From: an uncultured Desulfomonile sp. | GTDB lineage: Bacteria; Desulfobacterota; Desulfomonilia; Desulfomonilales; Desulfomonilaceae | Length of the DNA: 52,375 nt | Reading direction: 5' to 3' | Assembly: GCA_903952205.1 (NCBI GenBank) | Contig: CAJBEZ010000068.1 | Location: forward strand, 1 to 52,375 | In this document: in pieces, positions 36,613 through 43,595 of the stretch | Position numbering within the stretch: position 1 is the stretch's first letter | How the letters are laid out: the number at the start of each line of letters is the position of its first letter | Position numbers and translations under genes: made by a program | The notes under the pieces: generated by a model | The model's input: the letters and a program-made list of their open reading frames with translations, nothing else | Told to the model about the DNA's origin: nothing | Database searches by the model: none

Positions 36613-37512
36613 TCAGTCATTTGATCTGTCTCCAGTCTGTCGAATAGTATTTGTCTCTGATACGAATTTTTCGGTAATCATTGTTGCCTGGTTGAAATAA
36701 TGGTACAAGTCGTCACCAAAAGAAAGCATTAGTTGAGCATACATGGAAATATTTCTTTGGGGGAATGCCCCTGTAGACAGAGAATCGGCACAGAGGAAAC
36801 CTAAGAAATCATATCCCGCATCTGAATTTTTTAGTCTCGCCGCGTCAATTCTAATTGGAGCAACTATCGTAGTGTTGTAAAAATCGTACCAGTTTCTGGT
36901 TGAATTCATGTATCCTTCAGTAACGCCTACCTTTCTTAGGTCTCTGTCATACTTCCTTAAATCGGGGATGGCGACCACATCAAATTTATTTTCCATTATC
37001 TGCAAAAAATCAGTGTTTTCAGAGATGGGAACATGTTTAGGTGCTTTGGTTGGACGAGGTTTGCTTTTAGGGCTTCGGCAAAGTGTATAGACCAAAATAT
37101 TCTTCCAGTCGTCCGTTCCTTGGACAATCTGCCTAGGATTAACAATAGCTTTAATACAAACATTCACTTGTTCACCGGACAAAGACGTCAACAGTTCAGA
37201 AATCAATGTAACGAATTCCCTCCCGGTATTCTCTAACTCTGTGGTAACCTGGGACAATAAAATATTATTATCAGTGTGTTGACCTGATATTAGCATAAGT
37301 TCATAAGTTTTGTCCCTTAATAGATGAGATGCCTTATGTTACATTTCGCTGGCCACAGACAAATGCTCGATGAGTCTTTTCTTTTTGAGGTATAGATATA
37401 AACAGAAAAACGTAGTAGGGGCTATGAATGCAGCAATTGTATTCCAAGAGGTTGAGACAAGAGTCAGAAAATTAGACAACACAGAAAGAGCTCCGATTAT
37501 AAAGGCTCCCAT
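36613..37512 (-). pseudogene. Two-TM GAF-domain membrane protein split by an in-frame TAA
   Basis: From ATG 37512 (GGGGG six bases upstream) the frame encodes two hydrophobic helices (GAFIIGALSVLSNFL, TIAAFIAPTTFFCLYLYL) and KKKRLIEH, then TAA at 37339-37341. The same frame continues without shift as HKASHLLRDKTYEL into a 227-codon open frame starting at ATG 37296, with a coiled coil and a GAF-like domain (NTTIVAPIRI, GFLCADSLSTGAF, ISMYAQLMLSFGDDLYHYF). Together they give about 299 residues, the usual layout of a family of membrane GAF proteins of unknown role. Either a pseudogene or two polypeptides by re-initiation. Confidence 0.65.
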
Positions 37513-37837
37513 ATTCAGCCCCCATGTGCCAAACTTTAGTTTGTGTAAAACTTACCCTGTGAGGTTTTAGGTATTATAAACATTGAGCAATACCTTCTTG
37601 GAAGATTTACCGTATTGACACTCTGCCGTCAATTATATTTTTCATAATGATGTAAACAGAAAATAGAAAAGACCAGCAGTTTCGGCATGGTGAGTCTCAA
37701 AAAGTCGGATCGCCAGATTGGAGTCTGTGCGCTACTTCTCTATTCGAAGGGATTCGATCTACTGGCATAGGCCAGCCACCACCTACCATGTTATCTCGAG
37801 CGAGCGTTTGCGACGAGATCTTACCAAGACGGCCATG

Positions 37838-38043
37838 AGGCGAGCCATAAAGTCTTATGAACCAATAGATTACGACCCGTCTGACCATTTTCGTAGAGTC
37901 ACGAAAATGGTCAGACGGGGCAGCGAGGCCGAATGTGCCATTATTGAATTCCTCTACAACTCCCGAATCGTAGTGGGAGCGGCGTCCCTGCCGGTCATTT
38001 GTCTTCACAGCAAACATCCTGATTCAAGCAAGCCAATGAACGG
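37838..38043. repeat. Dispersed repeat family C, copy 1, with 19-bp perfect hairpin
   Basis: About 200 bases matching 40250-40447. Its core is a perfect inverted repeat: left arm 37876-37894 (CCCGTCTGACCATTTTCGT), loop AGAGTC, right arm 37901-37919. Further on it carries GTGGGAGCGGCGTCCCTGCC, a GC-rich motif whose complement GGCCGCTCCCAC appears at 40447-40460 and 51068-51082. Such structure resembles REP/MITE-type elements. Confidence 0.65.
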
Positions 38044-38166
38044 CACAGGGAATCATCCGCCGGCAATGGTGAGATGTGCGTATTATAACAAGACCCGGAC
38101 AGCCTTCGCTCGATGACCGATTTTGAATACCCGAAAACGCTAAATTAAATGGCAAACTGTTCTAAG

Positions 38167-38425
38167 ACGGTTCCCACCGCATCAACCCCCTCTGGAGAGC
38201 CAATGTTTAGATATTGCGGACCAGACCGGCGAACGCAGGATCCTGCCAGTTCCGGGGATCATAGCCCAAAATCCTACGAGCGATGGCAGCAATCCCACGA
38301 CAAAACGATTTTCAGCCTGTTGTTTGAGTGTCTCCCAATAGAGGATTGTGGCGATGTCCAATTTTGCAGTAACATTTCTTGGGACAAGCTTTGTTGTATT
38401 GCCAACTAATAAAGTAGATTCTATA
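38167..38425 (-). repeat. Dispersed repeat family A, copy 4
   Basis: Minus strand: YWETLKQQAENRFVV, then after a one-base shift ILGYDPRNWQDPAFAGLVRN, a TAA, and TLALQRGLMRWEP. It extends further upstream than copies 2 and 3 (SSIESTLLVGNTTKLV), giving the longest view of the parent coding segment. Frameshift and stop show it is dead. Confidence 0.65.
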
Positions 38426-38465
38426 CTAGAGCAACGAACCATTACTAAAATAAGGAGGCATGGGC

Positions 38466-38687
38466 ATGATTCGAACAATTGAAGCCACAATCGATGAGTG
38501 CGGAAATGTGAGACTTTGTGAACCTGTCCAGCTCCAGTCTAAACAACGTGCTCTCGTAACAATTCTTGAAGAGGTTTCACTTGTAACAGCGGACGAAACC
38601 CTTTTATTGAGCGAACCAGCCCTGGCAGAGGACTGGAACCGTTCTGAGGAGGATGAGGCGTGGTCACACTTGCAGCCGGCACAGTAG
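38466..38687 (+). CDS. Type II antitoxin of the MazE/PemI-like class, toxin lost
   Basis: 73 residues from ATG 38466, seven bases after GGAGG; ATG 38460 is too close. RTIEATIDECGNVRLCEPV, QRALVTILEE and LSEPALAEDWNRSEEDEAW match a widespread antitoxin family usually followed by a PemK/MazF toxin. An overlapping frame from GTG 38660 (VTLAAGTVALL) has the look of a PemK/MazF start but stops at 38722 after 21 codons, so the toxin appears truncated. Toxin identity is inference. Confidence 0.7.
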   Translation: MIRTIEATIDECGNVRLCEPVQLQSKQRALVTILEEVSLVTADETLLLSEPALAEDWNRSEEDEAWSHLQPAQ

Positions 38688-38850
38688 CGCTTCTCTATGT
38701 GAAACGATGTCTCTTTACATAAAAGAATCACCGATTCAAAAAGTGTCTGTTGATCCTAAATAGCTTCCAGATCCATCGCAGCCTTGAACGCCGTGCCGTA
38801 TATCCTTCTTCCAAAAGTCTGAGCATAAATTTTGTATTTCATTAAGCTTC

Positions 38851-39411
38851 TCACAATCCAGTTGTGAGTTCTGTGAGTGCTTTTTGCATTACCAGACTGT
38901 ACCATTTTATCGGGCGGCCAAGGGCGTCATCATTCTGGACCCTGGTCAACAATTGGAATCCCAGGCGCTCAAAAAGCAACTGGATCTCTTCGGGGACTCT
39001 TTCTATGATCAGTCGACCGTTATCATCCCTGGATGTCTGCGAAGGTCGGTTTCGCATTGAACCTGAGAGGAAGAGAATACCCTCCGGGGCAACCAGATCG
39101 CGTAACTGGGAAGCGAACTCAAAGATATCGTGCTCCGGCACATGGATTATGGTACCGATACACACGACAGCCCCGAACTGACGCGACAACATACTGTCAG
39201 AATCCCGGAGCGGCAGGCTGGCCAGAGTGATACGACCAGCCATTTCAGGATGAAGACTTTGGGCCACCTCTATCATTTTTGGCGCAGCTTCCACTGCCGT
39301 AACATCGTAACCCCTGGATATCAGGAATGCGGCGTCACGACCAGAACCGCATCCTATTTCCAGGACACTCTCTCTTTCGGGTAAGAACCGTAGAAGCGGA
39401 TCAATCGACTC
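38851..39411 (-). pseudogene. Class I SAM-dependent methyltransferase remnant, N-terminus missing (family B, copy 3)
   Basis: The frame is open from about 39411 to the stop at 38851. It shows SAM motif I in SVLEIGCGSGRDAAFLIS, then DVTAVEAAPKMIEVA, motif II-IV region QFGAVVCIGTIIHVPE, LRDLVAPEGILFLSGSMRN and the C-terminus IKWYSLVMQKALTELT. The first 30-40 residues expected of this family are missing, because the frame runs back into the 3' end of hicB in a different frame. No start with a ribosome-binding site is present except the internal ATG 39294, which would lose motif I. Probably inactive. Confidence 0.65.
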
Positions 39412-39802
39412 TGGCCTCTGATGACATCGAACGTTTCGCTGCTGCGAGCAGGAAAGCTGACCGAGACATTTTACGCTTCCGGGCGTAAGCGTCTATTTCC
39501 TCCAGGTCTGATTCCGGAATTGTGACATTTATTCTCTTGGTCCTCATGCTTGTAATAGGTACTAAAAACGGCGTGGTGCCTTTGTTATGAGGATTTTCAA
39601 GAATATATGTCAGCGAACTGGGCTCAGGGATAGGTTCTCCATCGGCAATCATACCTTTGATATGGAACCGTAACGCCTCTGACGCCCGCCGATAAGCTTC
39701 TTCCAAAGTGTTCCCCGCTGTGATACAGCCTGGAAAATCGGGGAAATCGACACCAAAGCCACTATTTTTATCCTTCCGGATGAGCCCGATGTAGGTTAGC
39801 AT
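39401..39802 (-). CDS. hicB: HicB-type antitoxin with ribbon-helix-helix tail
   Basis: 133 residues. N-terminal HicB fold (YIGLIRKDKNSGFGVDFPDF, GCITAGNTLEEAYRRASEAL) and a C-terminal ribbon-helix-helix (RINVTIPESDLEEIDAYA, RSAFLLAAAKR) that would bind the operator. Starts four bases after the hicA stop in the classical hicA-hicB order. Its last codons overlap the methyltransferase remnant. Confidence 0.9.
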   Translation of the reverse strand: MLTYIGLIRKDKNSGFGVDFPDFPGCITAGNTLEEAYRRASEALRFHIKGMIADGEPIPEPSSLTYILENPHNKGTTPFLVPITSMRTKRINVTIPESDLEEIDAYARKRKMSRSAFLLAAAKRSMSSEARVD

Positions 39803-39806
39803 TTGA

Positions 39807-40025
39807 TTACCTTTCCTTTTTCAGTGACTTGAGATTTTCCCGTAAGGTAAGGCCCGACTGCCTCCGTATGCTCCCTAGTGTTCCGTCAGGAATGTATTTC
39901 ACTGGATGCGGAATTGTAACACGCCCAGACTTGTCAGGATGCTTGAACTGAAGATGGTCACCTTCCTGGGCCACCTGGAACCATCCGTCGGCGATAAGCA
40001 GTTGTATGATTCGCCTACTGTCCAT
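39807..40025 (-). CDS. hicA: HicA-type toxin
   Basis: 72 residues from ATG 40025 (MDSRRIIQLLIADGW), the family's usual start; an upstream GTG at 40046 would add residues overlapping the promoter. The catalytic His is in GDHLQFKHPDKSGRVTIPHP. The toxin is an mRNA interferase held by the HicB encoded four bases downstream. No ribosome-binding site is seen and the predicted promoter sits so close that the mRNA may be leaderless. Confidence 0.9.
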   Translation of the reverse strand: MDSRRIIQLLIADGWFQVAQEGDHLQFKHPDKSGRVTIPHPVKYIPDGTLGSIRRQSGLTLRENLKSLKKER

Positions 40026-40032
40026 TGGAAGT

Positions 40033-40060
40033 AATATACACACCAATACATATAAGTCAA
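40033..40060 (-). promoter_or_regulatory. Predicted sigma-70 promoter of hicAB
   Basis: On the minus strand TTGACT (40055-40060) and TATATT (40033-40038) are separated by 16 bases. Transcription would start about seven bases later, at or next to the hicA ATG (40025). Confidence 0.5.
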
Positions 40061-40249
40061 TTACATGACAAACTGACCCTTGTTATTAGCGACTGACAGA
40101 ATTGGGAAGCGATCCTCAGAAAATTCACTCGATGATGAACCCCCCACATTTGACAACTACCTTTCAAAAAAGCATTGGTATAATAGCACAATGTTTGGAT
40201 TTTGCTGACTCGATCTGATTTCAATCGGCGGGCACAGCCTGCTACCCGT

Positions 40250-40447
40250 TATGTCCTATGAAACAATAGGTTAAGACCCGGACAACCATTTTCGTAGAGT
40301 CACGAAAATGGTCAGACTGGACAGCGGGGCCGAATGTGCCATGAAGGATTTCCATATAAAACTCCCGGATTGTAGTGGGAGCGGCGTCCCTGCCGGTCAT
40401 TTGTCTTCAGGGCAAACAGCCCTATTCAAACAAGCCAATGAGCCTAA
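40250..40447. repeat. Dispersed repeat family C, copy 2
   Basis: Matches 37838-38043 over about 200 bases with scattered changes. The hairpin survives as CCATTTTCGT-AGAGTC-ACGAAAATGG (40286-40311); its outer nine base pairs are decayed. GTAGTGGGAGCGGCGTCCCT follows as in copy 1. Confidence 0.65.
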
Positions 40448-40649
40448 CAGAGGCCGCTCCCACCGTTACCATTGACCATGCCACTACCTCTTCAGTAGTG
40501 CCAGGCGTCTCCGCCTGAAGTCTCTATTTCATGAAGCGTCGCAGTACCTGCCCGGCTAATCGACATCGAAATTCGAGCGTAGGCTGGACCGTGTCCAACA
40601 GTCCCCTTGTCCCCTCGTGGGTTCACCGAATTCTGGAACTCCGCACCTG

Positions 40650-40712
40650 CCCTAAGAGCGCCCATAGCGTTTCTATGGGCTTTTCTGCGTAACCCCAGGG
40701 TTAATATGATGT
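40650..40712. repeat. Partial copy of dispersed repeat family D
   Basis: CGCCCATAGCGTTTCTATGG and CCCCAGGGTTAAT resemble the middle of repeat D2 (51765-51812). CCCATAG-CGTTT-CTATGGG is a perfect 7-bp hairpin. Confidence 0.45.
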
Positions 40713-40753
40713 GCTCGACATGTCAGCCGTTTCATATAATTTTGAACTTCAGT

Positions 40754-41845
40754 TTATTGGCCGCCAGCGTTGTTGTTTGAAGATGATCGCGATTGATTGT
40801 CTTCAGATTCAAGCTGTCTGATGACTTTATCGAAATCGCTCTCGAACAGCCGATCCTGTATGATCCGATATTTTTCGAACTCGCTTTCAGCAAAATCCTT
40901 GGCGATTTGGGTTGTAATCTTCCCATTGTCCAGCAGAATTTCCCGTTCGTAGAATTCTAAGAAAAGGTCCAGCCGCTTTGCCCAATCTTCCATGGTCATA
41001 GGAATTTTCCGCCTCGCTCGGTCTTCGGCCAAGTCCAGGTATGCGTTGACAATCCGTCCAAGTGATTCGAGCTCCTCTTTCTTCAGGTAATTCTTGGCGA
41101 TGGATACATCTGTTTTTAAAATTTTTCCGTGCGGACTGTTTTCCCATGAGGTCAGTCCCATGTTTTTCTTGCTTCTGTTGGCCCGCTTCATAATCAGTTC
41201 GGCGGCGGTATGGCCGTGAATGGCGAAATGCAGCTTGTTCTGAACCTTGGCGAAAAAATCCCGGGTCGTTGGCGCGTCCTTGTTGTAGTCCACGCTGATG
41301 GAGTATATATCCGTAATTTTCTGGTAGAATTTTCGCTCACTTAGGCGGATTTCCCGGATCTCTTCCAGCAGACGCTCAAAATAGTCCTCACCGAGAAAAG
41401 AGCCGTTCTCCAGGCGTTTCTTGTCGAGCACATAGCCCTTGATGGCAAACTCCCGCAGCACTCGGGTGGCCCACTGGCGGAACTGTGTCGCCCGAACCGA
41501 ATTGACCCGGTACCCCACCGAGATGATCGCATCAAGATTGTAAAAATCGACATTCCGGGCAACTTCACGCTTTCCTTCGGTTTGAACTATCCGGAATTTC
41601 CGGATAGTTGCCTCCGGCGTAACTTCTCGCTGTTCATAAACATTTTTGAGATGTTCATTAACCGTTCGCACGTCCACATCGAACAAAGACGCCATCAGTT
41701 TCTGCGATAACCAAATCGTTTCATCCTCATAGCGTGCTTCAATACTCTGTTCTCCCGCCTGACCCGTAAAAATCAGGAACTCGGCCGTGCTGTTGCGAAT
41801 CAGCTTTTTGTCGTCATTCATCCTTCCGCCTCTATCCCTTTTCAT
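40754..41845 (-). CDS. rhuM: RhuM family protein
   Basis: 363 residues. ATG 41845 has GAAGGCGAT before it and overlaps the preceding stop (ATGA); ATG 41821, giving the commoner start MNDDKKLIRNSTAEFLIF, is an alternative. Family motifs: EDETIWLSQKLMASLFDVDV, HLKNVYEQREVTPEATIRKF, FYNLDAIISVGYRVNSVRAT and EIREIRLSERKFYQKITDIY, then a Fic/DOC-like N-terminal linked region and a polar tail. RhuM was named in Salmonella pathogenicity island 3; its role is unknown, and it is often found inside restriction-modification operons. Here the remains of such an operon lie directly upstream. Confidence 0.9.
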   Translation of the reverse strand: MKRDRGGRMNDDKKLIRNSTAEFLIFTGQAGEQSIEARYEDETIWLSQKLMASLFDVDVRTVNEHLKNVYEQREVTPEATIRKFRIVQTEGKREVARNVDFYNLDAIISVGYRVNSVRATQFRQWATRVLREFAIKGYVLDKKRLENGSFLGEDYFERLLEEIREIRLSERKFYQKITDIYSISVDYNKDAPTTRDFFAKVQNKLHFAIHGHTAAELIMKRANRSKKNMGLTSWENSPHGKILKTDVSIAKNYLKKEELESLGRIVNAYLDLAEDRARRKIPMTMEDWAKRLDLFLEFYEREILLDNGKITTQIAKDFAESEFEKYRIIQDRLFESDFDKVIRQLESEDNQSRSSSNNNAGGQ

Positions 41846-42150
41846 ATCGCCTTCACCTCGGTATGCGGCGAAAGCTGCTTGAAGATCTGTTCGACGTTAA
41901 TTTTCACAGCATCGGATATGAAACCGTTGTCACGGAATACGGCTCGCAGTGGCTTAAAGTGTGCCAACTCCTTAACGAGGTTCTCCTTCACCCTGGTTTC
42001 TTGCAAAGGCAGGTTTCGGATTGAGCCTGACAGAAACAAAATGCAATCCGGCGCAACGAGATCCCGAATCTGGGAAGCAAATTCAAACAGATATTGGTCC
42101 GGCCTGGATCCTTCAATTCGAACTATTGAGTAATCCCTAATAGCTGAGCC
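41842..42150 (-). pseudogene. Chimeric remnant: RhuM scrap, methyltransferase core, type III Mod C-terminus (family B, copy 4)
   Basis: One open frame on the minus strand reads AIRDYSIVRIEG (RhuM-like), LFEFASQIRDLVAPDCILFL (methyltransferase, as at 31739 and 38851), then KPLRAVFRDNGFISDAVKIN and EQIFKQLSPHTEVKAI. The last part is the typical C-terminal end of Mod-type DNA adenine methyltransferases of type III systems. No start codon with a ribosome-binding site is present. Its TGA overlaps the rhuM ATG, so the Mod tail keeps its original junction with rhuM. Confidence 0.55.
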
Positions 42151-42409
42151 AGGCTGCCAACAATTTAGAAAACATTGATTGTGATTTTTCCATCCATGCG
42201 GAATCCGCCTCTGTAGCTATCTCAAAAGATGTCGGTTTCCGATAAAGAATGGCCCCGAAGGCTGCTCACATATCAGCGTCAAAACAACTGACCTGGCTCA
42301 TGTCGATCTGTATTTCGTCAAAAAGACAATCCTTGGTTTGCGCATAAAGTTGTGTCAAGGCCATGAAGCCCGAAAAACTATGCTGAATTTCAGGTAACAC
42401 CAGGTTCAA
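42137..42409 (-). pseudogene. N-terminal fragment of a STAS-like/ATP-binding protein with in-frame TGA
   Basis: From TTG 42409 (AGAGGA about nine bases upstream) the frame gives LNLVLPEIQHSFSGFMALTQ, DCLFDEIQIDMSQVSCFDAD, then TGA at 42266-42268, then AAFGAILYRKPTSF to a TAG at 42137. This resembles the N-terminus of a family of anti-sigma-like ATP-binding proteins, where the TGA position is normally Cys. The ATPase half is missing, replaced by family B debris. A dead fragment. Confidence 0.45.
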
Positions 42410-42646
42410 ACTGTGGCATCCTCTACTGTCGTGGCGCTGATTTTTTTGGGATATCGGTAGTTCAAATTATCCCAATGTGGGAACCTGTAATCAAGTCAAC
42501 TTAGACATTGAACACCATTCCGTCATTTATCTTGTTTCTATTTGTGATCTTCGACGCTTCAATCATACTAAATAGCCTCGGCTATGCTCTTACCCTGTTG
42601 TTATTTCTTTGCAGACTATTGCTTCTACAAAGCTCTTACGATCCAT
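42410..42646. other. Intergenic region without a recognised feature
   Basis: About 240 bases between the STAS-like fragment and the small helical gene. A plus-strand frame at 42508-42873 is hydrophobic but overlaps the convincing minus-strand gene, and I reject it. Confidence 0.35.
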
Positions 42647-42946
42647 TCAACAGTACTTTGACTTTAAGTTGTTTAAGCATTCAAACAGTCTTTCGTATTT
42701 TATCATTTCGGCACTCGTATAAACGAACTCGCTTATATCGGCAAGACTCTGACACGCTGCGGCCACTTCCAACATATCCTGAAATAATTCGTTCTTACCG
42801 ACTAAATGTGGGCTCAGTTTGTCGATCCACGTTTCGATGGCACCTTTCGATAAGCCATATAATTCGACGTTGAAGCGACCATTTGAATTGATAAAATTCA
42901 GTACCTTTCGTTCTGCCGCAACCCTATGCATGAAATTATACGCCAT
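42647..42946 (-). CDS. Small helical protein, partner of the nucleotidyltransferase
   Basis: 99 residues. The start overlaps the nucleotidyltransferase gene by 11 bases, so it is translationally coupled. It is almost wholly helical (RVAAERKVLNFINSNG, IETWIDKLSPHLVGKNELFQ, DMLEVAAACQSLADISEF). The size, composition and coupling recall HEPN-type or other helical partners of MNT-like nucleotidyltransferases, but no Rx4-6H HEPN motif is present, so the role is open. Confidence 0.6.
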   Translation of the reverse strand: MAYNFMHRVAAERKVLNFINSNGRFNVELYGLSKGAIETWIDKLSPHLVGKNELFQDMLEVAAACQSLADISEFVYTSAEMIKYERLFECLNNLKSKYC

Positions 42947-43589
42947 CGGATGTCTCCGTCGCGATTGTATAATTTATGTCAAACCATTTTCTCATAGTTT
43001 CTATGTCCGCATTGGTGACGTTCATCTCGCTGTGTTTGGGCTCAATACCTCTGGTCGTTGCGAGGCGGCAATCAATAAGGTGATCGTACACCGAGATTGG
43101 GATTTCAAAATACTTGTTTGAAACCTGATTAGAATAAGGAGAATAACGAGTGAAGTCTAGGCCAGTAGACGCATACCATGAGCTAGAAATAGAGGTGTTC
43201 CGCAGTGAAACATATATCAGTCCTTTCTCATAAATCGGATTTGAACTATTCAGGTTCCCTACACATGTTTCAAATAAATCTCTTAGATTAGATATGTCTT
43301 TTCCAGCATCTTTGTATAAGCTAGGACGTCCAAGTTTATGGATGACGTCGTCCATCCTTGAATCACCGATAAACTTTGCCTCCTTGAAAAGATGCCACAC
43401 AAAAAGGTGACCTTGCGTATGCATGGCTCGTAACCTATCTATGCCATAAACCGAAATATTCGCTTGCTCTCCGACAAACCTTTCTAGAATTTTCTCTCTA
43501 TCTTTTTTCCCTCTAACAATGACAAGAATATCCTTGTCGGATTTGTGGTCATAATCACCTCGCTCCATTGATCCGAACAAATATATCAA
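42936..43589 (-). CDS. MNT-like nucleotidyltransferase
   Basis: 217 residues from TTG 43589, about ten bases after AGGAG. The polymerase-beta-type core is at the very N-terminus: YLFGSMERGDYDHKSDKDIL gives the GS and DxD metal-binding residues, followed by VIVRGKKDREKILERF. The C-terminal two thirds are helical with SLRNTSISSSWYASTGLDFT. Such enzymes transfer NMP to a protein or small molecule; several are antitoxins (MNT of MNT-HEPN) or defence enzymes. It is the middle gene of three. The target is unknown. Confidence 0.75.
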   Translation of the reverse strand: MIYLFGSMERGDYDHKSDKDILVIVRGKKDREKILERFVGEQANISVYGIDRLRAMHTQGHLFVWHLFKEAKFIGDSRMDDVIHKLGRPSLYKDAGKDISNLRDLFETCVGNLNSSNPIYEKGLIYVSLRNTSISSSWYASTGLDFTRYSPYSNQVSNKYFEIPISVYDHLIDCRLATTRGIEPKHSEMNVTNADIETMRKWFDINYTIATETSDGV

Positions 43590-43595
43590 TTGCTA

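Larger units (their letters stand above)
37513..38465. other. Gene-free stretch holding repeats C1 and A4
   Basis: About 950 bases without a gene I can support. A 132-codon plus-strand frame (37718-38116) runs straight through the family C hairpin and is not conserved in copy C2, so I treat it as chance. Confidence 0.5.
40061..40753. other. Gene-free stretch holding repeats C2 and D3
   Basis: About 690 bases with no gene. Contains repeat C2, a GGCCGCTCCCAC motif, AGGCG-TCTC-CGCCT hairpin (about 40505-40518), and a short partial copy of family D at 40650-40712. Confidence 0.5.

Noticed and set aside
37718-38116. 132-codon plus-strand frame
   Set aside because: It runs through the family C hairpin and is not kept in copy C2.
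42266-42268. Selenocysteine at TGA in the STAS-like fragment
   Set aside because: The gene lacks its ATPase half and the hairpin after TGA (GCC-TTCGG-GGC) is short and not SECIS-like.
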